Positions 11,601 through 20,600 of a stretch of DNA of 25,450 nucleotides are shown piece by piece. The notes below the pieces were generated by a model. The model ran no database searches, was not told where the DNA came from, and saw only the letters and a program-made list of their open reading frames with translations. Origin of the DNA: Priapulus caudatus (Eukaryota > Priapulida > Priapulimorpha > Priapulimorphida > Priapulidae); assembly GCF_000485595.1 (NCBI RefSeq), contig NW_014577316.1, positions 495,855 through 521,304 of the forward strand, in the 5' to 3' direction. The stretch's first letter is position 1; each line of letters opens with the position of its first letter. Position numbers and translations under genes: made by a program.

Positions 11601-14600
11601 ATGAAACTGTAAATTTGAAGCATGTGTTTATATTATGCACGTACATATGTATGTGTGTATGTATACATGTATGTATGCATGCATGCATGCATGTATGTAT
11701 GTATCTCTCTATCTATCTTATCTATCTTAGTTCTCACATGCACACACACACACAGGTACACACGCATGCACACACACACACGCACATGTGGTCATTTGTG
11801 TCTGATATTTTATTTGCTAGTTTATCTCTGTACAACTGAAAAGCATTCCCCCCCACCCCACATACAGAAATATTAACATCGTGGTGTTAACATGTGTCTA
11901 GGTATTGAATTGTGTTCAGAGTGTAATTGCAATTTACTGATCATCCATTTATTTTTTTGATTAATAGTACTTTAAGGACCATGGCAAAGTTCCGGACTTC
12001 AACTTCTCGCCTCCATTGTTCGATCCAGCGCTAGTGGTGCCACCTGCCGCAAACATGATTAAGCCTGTGTGGTACATGGTGAGTGCTAAATACCAGGTTT
12101 TTCCCATCGGCCTAACATAGATAATAATAACAATGTAACCAGTCAACATATGGGCAGATGAGTTCCAAAAGTGTTTGTGTGGCACACTACCTTAACTGTT
12201 TTATGCATCTCATATGTGCATTACTCGCGTTTTAGTGGATTGTGAGGCCTACACGCACACACATACGTGTGAACACATGACTGTATAATCGTGTTCACTA
12301 GTTAAAGTGTACCTCAATTTAGGCTCAACACAAGAACTGCGTAGGATCTCAGAGCTGTTTCGTATTATCCATTGCAGAAATATCTGTCGTACCGCAATGA
12401 CGCCGCTCACAGTGCGTTCTCACTGCCAAAACCAACACAGCTCATGGCCGACTTTCCGACGATTATCTTCCTCACTGGAAACGAGCTTCTGGGCGTGCCC
12501 GCCATCACACAGCCGTCGGTGACCATGCTCAGTTTGAGTGCCGGCGTTGGCAGTACTGTAACGACTTCGCCAGCGTACGTGCAGGATACTAAGCAGCTAC
12601 CTTTGCAGCAGACTGCACCAGTAGGTCGTCCCCAACCAGTGAATGCTAAGAGTGTAGTGCTGTTGTCCCCGGCAACGGCCTTGGTCGGATCGCCATGTAC
12701 GACCACCTCCCCGTTGCCATCTGATGGTGTCGTCAAGACCGCAGTCGTCATGGCAACCCCCGTAATTCTATCGACGCCCGCAGCCTACGTGTCAACCTCA
12801 ATCCGGACATCTACGATGCCGATTCATGTTGCCACGGTCACCGCCTCATCCCAGCTTCCAGCGTGGAGCGGGTCGGCACTGGTGCGTGAAAACGTGAGGG
12901 GAGTGGACGGAGCGTCGGCGGTTGGGGTGTGCACCACAACATGGTGCACACCAATCCTTCCAGCGCAGTCACGTGGATTCTCTCCTGTAAATGTTCCCGG
13001 AGATGACAACCAGGAACAAGCGCAGGGCATTGCTATATCTGTGGCAGATCCAACAGAGACTGCATCTGCTTCGCTGGCCACGTCAAGTGTGTTGTCATCA
13101 CAGTCTGTGACGGTGGCGCCATCGATTTTGCCATTAGTAACCTCCGTGGTGCCGGTGTCAGAACAGCCATCTCTACCCTCAGTGCTGCCAGATACCTCAT
13201 CGGTGTCACCATCACCAGCTTCAGCATCTCCGGCAGAACTGGTGCCGGCAGTGTTGGTGCCGCCCACATTGTCGAAGTCGTCATTGTCATCATCACTGTC
13301 ACCACCACCATCGTCAGCGTCACCATTTTCAGTATCGTCTTCATCGGCATCAGTGCCAGTGTCGATGTCGCTGTCGCAACCATCCACATTGGTGGTGACG
13401 TCGTCTAGGTCAGAGTTATCATTGCCAGCGATGCCAGCACATTCGTCAGCGTTGGTTCCAACATCATCAGTGTCACCATCACAGGTGTCACCGTCGCTGA
13501 CACAACCGGTGTCAATGTCACCGTCATCACGGTCCCCGTCACCACTACCGGTGGATCCATTCCTAGGGTCACTATCGCGATCATCCGAATTATCGTCGTC
13601 GTCGTCATTAATGTCCGTTCGCAGTCCAGCAGACGTTTGTGTGATGTCACCAATCTCGATCACGGCAAAGTCCAAGAAAGGCCGACACATAGTCGTTAGA
13701 AATATTGGTGTCGTGTCGAGCAAACGTAGCCCAAGGAAGAGTCTCGCAAAGAAGAACATGGAGCTGAGGCAGGCGGCTTCCTCGTCAAGAACGTTCGGCA
13801 TCCTCCCAGCAACACATGACAGTTGTGAGCCAATGCCACGTGGCATCAGCGTGTCAGACCCACGTAGCAGCAGTTCCTCTGTGCCATTAACGACGGACGT
13901 GCCAGTGCCACCAAGTGCAATTGTGGCACGGTCATCTACTGCAATTGTGCCAGTTCCAGCAAGTGCAATTGTGGCACGGTCATCCACTGCAATTGTGCCA
14001 GTTCCAAACTGCAATTGTGCCAGTTCCAGCAAGTGCAATTGTGGCACGGTCATCCACTGCAATTGTGCCAGTTCCACCAGGTGCAATTGTGGCACGGTCA
14101 TCCACTGCAGTTGTGGCCCGGTCATTCACCACAATTGTGCCAGTTCCAGCAAGTGCAATTGTGCCATTTCCAACGAGTGCAATTGTGGCACGGTCATCCA
14201 CTGCAATTGTGTCAGTTCCAGCAACCCCAATTGTGACATTTCCATCAAGTGCAATTGTGCCAGTTCCAGCGAGCCCAATTGTGACAGTTCCATCAAGTGA
14301 AATTGTGCTAGTTCCAGCAAGCCCAATTGTGCCAGTTCCATCAAGTGCAATTGTGTTAGTTCCTGCGAGCCCAATTGTGCCAGTTTCATCAAGTGCAATT
14401 GTGCCAGTTCCAGCAAGTACAATTGTGCCACTTCCAGCAAGTACAATTGTGAAAGTCCCAGCAAGTACTACTGAAGGAGCACTGATACGAACACAGCATG
14501 TCCAGTTTCAACCTGATGCCGTAACGGTCATAGCTTCAACGGCATGCAGCAGCAGCTCTGATGACAGCAGCAGTAAACACACATTGCCTATGCTGGAACG

Positions 14601-17600
14601 TAGCAGCCGTGATGGAGTAGTGACCCATTCAGCAGCCTCTGGTCGTGCAGCAGTAGACGAGTTGGGCGTAAACAAACATTCCACCAGAATCCGGACGTCC
14701 GTTTTGCGTCACGGTTCTCGAGCCGATGACTGTACGATAGCTGCCGCTGCAATGACCATGACTCGATCCGGTCCCGTGAGTGAGGCGTCGATGCCTTCCC
14801 CTACCTCTGGTGTTAGACCCTGCGTCGTGTCGCCACCGCCGCATTGCACGATCACCACCCACGTCCCTCTCCCTGGTGGAGAGGTGCTGCTGATGCACAG
14901 CAGCCCTACAAAGCAGTCACACAGGGGTATGCCTCCGTGTCAGGACCACGATACGACCACGTTGCCTCGCACAGCAGGTGGCGACTCCGTGGCGAGTTAC
15001 TCCATGTGTGGCTGGAGCCCACATAGCACTGCAGCTAAGGACTCAGGTGAGATTGTTATTAGACAATCGTGTAGTTATCAACGTGCATTTGCAGTAAACG
15101 GTTGCAATTAGACGACATTTTAGTTCAAGTTGGCTATTTCTTTGTAGTGCATGTGGATGTATGTGTGCTGGTGGATGTATTACTTGGAATAGAAGGAGGG
15201 GGATTGGAATGGGGTCTGTTGTGAATTTACGATTTATTTTACTGCATTCACAGTTGCGAGTATAGACAGCGGTCATCTTCCACATGAAGAGCCACCAGCA
15301 GGGTTGGTGGCTGTGCCGATTGTGCAGGAGATTGTCACGACTGACGTTCCTAGGAGATATGTTGATATTCAACCACTAGATGGCGCCAACCTGACTGCAT
15401 CTGCTTCTGTACAGCCCAGCACAAGTTGTCAGTCATCGTCGACGGCCTCGAATCTCGTCACCGCGACAGGCACGAGCAAACAACCACTTGGCGAGGATGC
15501 TGGAGCGCCATCTGGTGGCACTTCGATTGCTGCCGGGCATCCGGGCGACGGCGAAGAGTTTGACAGAGGGGTTGGGGAGGAAGGACCACTGCGAAGTGTG
15601 CTATTGCCGCGAGATTCTCCCGGCCGCCCCGACCATGTTCCGCTGATGGTGTCTGCTCTGGAGACGACGCCAGACAAGTCATCGTCAGCATCCCCTGTGG
15701 CATCGTGCAGCATGCTGATCGAGTTATCATCAGCAGCGCCCCCTTTTCTGTCACTAAACACGCCCAAGAAGTCATCGTCAATAACCCCTGTTGTGTCGCC
15801 AGGCACACCAAACAAGTTGTCATCAGCGCCCCTTATGGCATCGCTAAGCACGCCGGATAAGTCATCAGCGCCCTCTATGGCATCCCTGAATACTCCGGAT
15901 AAGTCATCAGAACCCCCTATGGCATCGCTAACCACGCCGGATAAGTCATTCAGGCGTCCCTCTAATGGCATCCCCTGAATACTCGGATAAAGTCATGGCA
16001 AAGAACCCACTAGTGGCATCCGCTAAAACCACGCCTGTGGATAAGTCATCCGCAGGTCCCCTATGGCATCTGGCTGAATACCGCCGAATAAAGTCTTCCG
16101 TGCGCACCTGTGGCATTTGTGAAAGCATGCCGATATAAGTCTTGCGCTCCCCTATGGCATCCGCTGAAGTTACCGCGCCGAATAAGTCTTTAGCGCCCCC
16201 TATGGCAGCGCTGAGCACGCCGGAGAAACTGCTGCCAACGGTGATGATGCAGCTGCAGAGTCTGTCGCGTGGCACGCTGTCGCCGCACAAGTCCTATGTG
16301 TTCTTTACGCCGAAGAAATACAAGCACATCTCACCGAAGAGAGGCCACGTATCTGCGCGCGCCGGCACGCCATCCCGATCAAGCTGTCGCCGCTGAAGCG
16401 AAGGTCACCGAAAGAAGAGAGTGGAGAGGACAGAGGAGCGATGGCGTCATCGCGGCTTCTCCTGCCCAAGGTCAAGAACTTCATCTACATCTCGCCCGTG
16501 AAGAAGGCCGTGCAGATTCTAAACAAGAGAGCAGCTGGCCGTCCGCCGGGGAAGAGGGCGCTGTTACCGCAGCTGAACCGCAGCGGAGCTGGGAGCGAGG
16601 GCGAAGGAATGGGCGAGGAAGAAGTCAGGAAGGAGAAAGAGAGCCAGGAGCCGCCGTCTGTGGCGCTGGTATTCAGCGAGAGGTTTGAGGAGGAGCGGGA
16701 AGCTGTGGGTGAGTACCGTGAAGCACTCGGCAGGTAAGCCTGTGGGAGGTGGTAGCACCATAACTATAACAAGCACTCCTGATATCTATACTGTCCTTGT
16801 AGAAGCTGTTAAATGTATATTAGCATATCTGAGGTATATCGATTGGTAGGAGTTTGTACATTACACTAACTGACTAATTGACTGCTGACAATGTTTTAAA
16901 AATAACTTCTCTGTCTCTGATGTTTGCCCAATGAAATAGCCGTGCATGTATGTTATCGATCAAGATCAAGAATTCATTAATATTCTACCGTTATCTACCT
17001 CCAGACGATCTATCTTGAAAGAGTCGCTCTTATTGATATTTAATCTGAAATTTGTAGCCACGTTTTCTAGCAGAAATAGCACTTCTATGGCAGAGTCATT
17101 ATGAATAGAATCAAAATAATTGATCACGTGTAAGTCACCAAAGCTTCTTTTCTTGCAGCTGTGGAAGAGAAGGGCAACAAAACGGACATCATGTCTCAGT
17201 TGATGGTGGCTAGTACTACAATCCAGTATGGCCAGAAGTCGGGAGCACCTGCCAAGAGAGAGAAGAAGACGAAGAAACAGCTGGAACAGGAAAGCACCCT
17301 ATCCCTGATAACACCTGGCCTTGTGGAGAACGACCCTCAGGTGGGGATAATTTCCTTGTCGTTTTAATGCTGAGGCAGGATGCATAGTTTCATGCTGTTT
17401 GTAGTTTACCATGCCTCGTTTTTAATGTGCTTTAACTTACTCCCGACGTGCGATATTAGATAGCATCACTATCACGTCTAACCTTCTTCTTCCCTTTCTT
17501 CTTCCTCTTCTTCTTCTCCTTTGTCGCCGTTGATTCATTTTTATTTTAACCATGTTGTTACGTTACTGTGGCAGCGTGAGGACAGGGACACTGTGCTAGC

Positions 17601-20600
17601 TAGGAGCTACCTGAACAAGCTGCGGGCAGAGCTGGCCGACCATGAAGAGGTGTACATGGAGGTGCTGAGGCTACTGTACGAGTTTGGACAGCAGAATGCC
17701 GAGGAAAGAGACCCTGTACAGGTGTGTCACACAGTTTGCCACCATCGTCATTACAACAATTAGTAATAATAATATAAGTAAGAAGGAGAGCCCATATCTA
17801 ATAGGAAATAATGGTGCATTGGTGTTGGCATCGGCCAGTGATGGTGATGACGGCTGTGGCGGTGGTAGTGGTTGCAGAAAAGTAAGGCAATCTCGTTGAT
17901 TCTTCCCCTGATCTGTCATGGAAGCACAGAACGAAACTTAATGCACAGAAATAGCATATGTTGCCACTTGCAGTGAAGTTACATGCTAAGCTACCATTGC
18001 AGTTATTCGACCATCTGGCTGAGACACTGCGCGGTTGGCCTGAGCTGCTGCTGGGTTTTGTAGACTTTCTCTACCCTTACCAAGCGCTAAAGTGTGGTCT
18101 GCTGGAAACAAAGATGGAATACGAACGTGCAAGACTCTTTCTGCGGAAATTGGAGGCACGTGTCTAGTATCTTTACATGATATCAGTTTAAAGTGATTAT
18201 GTCACCGTAAATAATAAAAGTAAAAAAAATAATCCCACTTTTTCACAAAATGTAAATAATTCTGTTCACTTTTTATGGTTAAATTGCTGCATTATACTTC
18301 CTATTTTACTATATTGTTCGATGTAAACATACACTCGTGACTCATACATAGCCGGCCATAGCAAGCAATTAATGTCAGGATCATAATATCAAATCGTCCA
18401 GGTTTTTTGGATTTTTAACTAGTTGAGAAACAATCTTATCAGGTAAGAATTTGACGATACGTTTAGCCCCGTTAGTACTTACTTTTAATGTAAAAAAATG
18501 GCAACAAAAATTTCACAAATATACGCACAGAAAATTTGTGGCATAGTCAGTTTAAAGCATAATATGTGTTATATCTTATCGTACACGTGATAGGATGAAT
18601 TAAATTAGTGGAAATGGAAATATTTATGGTTATATTTTGTATACATTTTATTTTGATGATTTTTCTTTTAAATCGTTGACTTCTGTTTTTATTTCGTGCG
18701 ATAAAAGTTATGAAGGTGTTTTAACCATTTAAACCATCCACTTTGTAAAAACTTTAATATTTACAATGCTTATATCGTTGCTCCTGGCTCAGGTGTATTT
18801 CCGCAGGCTCCCAGCTCACTTTCAGAAGGCATTGCGCGTGATGGCACAGTACCAGGACAAGCTGATCACAAGATGGCGCGACCTGCGCGATACATTGCGC
18901 CCTCTCCTGAAGGGACACTCGCATCTGCTGGAGGAGTTCTCAATGTTTTTTCCTGAGGAGAGACCTACAGCGAGGTAGGTATTTTGAGCAGGCAGTCGGT
19001 GATAGCACTAACCAAATTCCACTAACGTCTAACGTGCCAACGTCTCTGCCGCATAATGTTAACATTCGTTAGCAGTAGTCCATATCACCACAGACGACAG
19101 AGTAATACAGGCCTGCTGTTAGCTGGGTGACATGCACTGGTGTCGAATGACAATGCTTTATTGCCCTGCGCAAACATTGGTTAGTACTGTACAAACAATG
19201 TAAACACTGATTAGTCGTCCACATCAGCACCGAGTGACGTCTCCCGCGTGGTTGCCGTTACAGCATGTTGACGGGGTATGAGGAGATCGAGCTGGGAGAT
19301 GGCGATGAGGATGCGCGCAGCGGCATCGCTGCCGATGGCTACGAGGAGATACGAAACCCAGACCTCGGCGACGACTACGGCGGCAAGAAGTGCCAGTGCG
19401 AGTGTCACGTCAACACGAACGACCAGATGTTCATGGCAAGGAAGAAGCACTGCACGCCCTGCAGCATGAGGGTGAGACTACGAGCGACGTTCCACGTTAA
19501 CTCATCTGCTCATCCTTCGCTCAGAGGCGAGCGGGACTGTGTCTGCATCCAATAATGCGGTGGCAGAACGCGGCGAGTCTCGATAACGCATCGGTTTTTA
19601 ACGATCGATTGAATTTCTTCTTCTTTTTTTTGGCAGTTTATCGATGGGAACATGTACGTCAGGTTTCCCGGGTCAAAGGGACTCCAGCTCGCAAAGATCG
19701 TCTTTCACCCCGACAGAGCGACTGTCGGTGCCGCCGCCGCCGATCATCAGCACAAGATGCCATCGTCGAGTGCCGCAGCTGAGAGGTCACACTCAGGTCA
19801 TCGGTCAGTCGACGTGAGCGAGAAGTCGCAGGTCACTGCAGACCACAAGCCCGTCGCGAGACCCGTGGAGGCAAGAGCGCCGGTTAGCGAGAAGACGGCC
19901 ACAAAGCCTTCGAGTTTGGCGGGACAGTCAGTAGTGAAGCAGGCTCGGCAGCCGGCTGCCTCGACGGCGCAGGTTGCGCCACCGTACCTCGGCGGCGGCG
20001 GTCGCCGCGCGACGAGCGACGGTCGCCGCGAGATACAGATCTGCGACGTCGACATCGAACTCGTCGGCGACTCACCAGAGGGCGCTGGGAAGAGCTCGTC
20101 GGAGCGGGCAGCGGAGGCGGCGACCTTTGGCGCCGTATCTGGGCATGCAGGTGACCTTCCGGCTCACATATTCAGCACCGACTCGATGGAGTCAATGGCC
20201 GCCTGCGTCGATCACTCGGCGACGGCACTCACCGTGCCACCTGTCATGCTGAAGGTGGCCGACGGTGAGCCAGGTGGCAGCACCATCAGTTCTAAGGCTT
20301 TCGATCTGTGTACTGGCACAAAAGAACAGAACAGTGAGCAGCTGGATGTTGCCTTGTTTGTCGTGGAGATGTCATCACCGCGTTCAGCATCGCAGGGAAG
20401 CGCAGCAGTGGAGACCTCTAGTGTTCGCCCTTCAATGTCAGCAAAGAATATCACAAGGGCTGAATGTGGCTCCCGTATTGTTGTCTGGACGAGGTAGTTT
20501 TTATGTAGTTTTACAGTTAGTTCGTTTATTACAGCTTGTGTTGTGACGTGGCATGATAAAACTTACGTGTTAACGTCCCCTGTCTTGTTCTCTGAGCAAT

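Noticed and set aside
11960-12185. Minus-strand ORF across exon 13
   Set aside because: Shadow of the + strand exon, which has homology and splice support.
12824-14125. 433-codon minus-strand ORF, Asp/Thr-rich
   Set aside because: Mirror of the Ser/Val/Pro-rich exon 14 and its 24-bp array; low-complexity composition and no splice or start context. The + strand has homology-anchored flanks.
14298-14300. TGA as a genuine end of a short GON4L isoform
   Set aside because: It is reached only after the 22-bp unit shifts the frame. The downstream frame still encodes the same repeat and joins nine further family-matching exons. Kept as a finding rather than a gene end.
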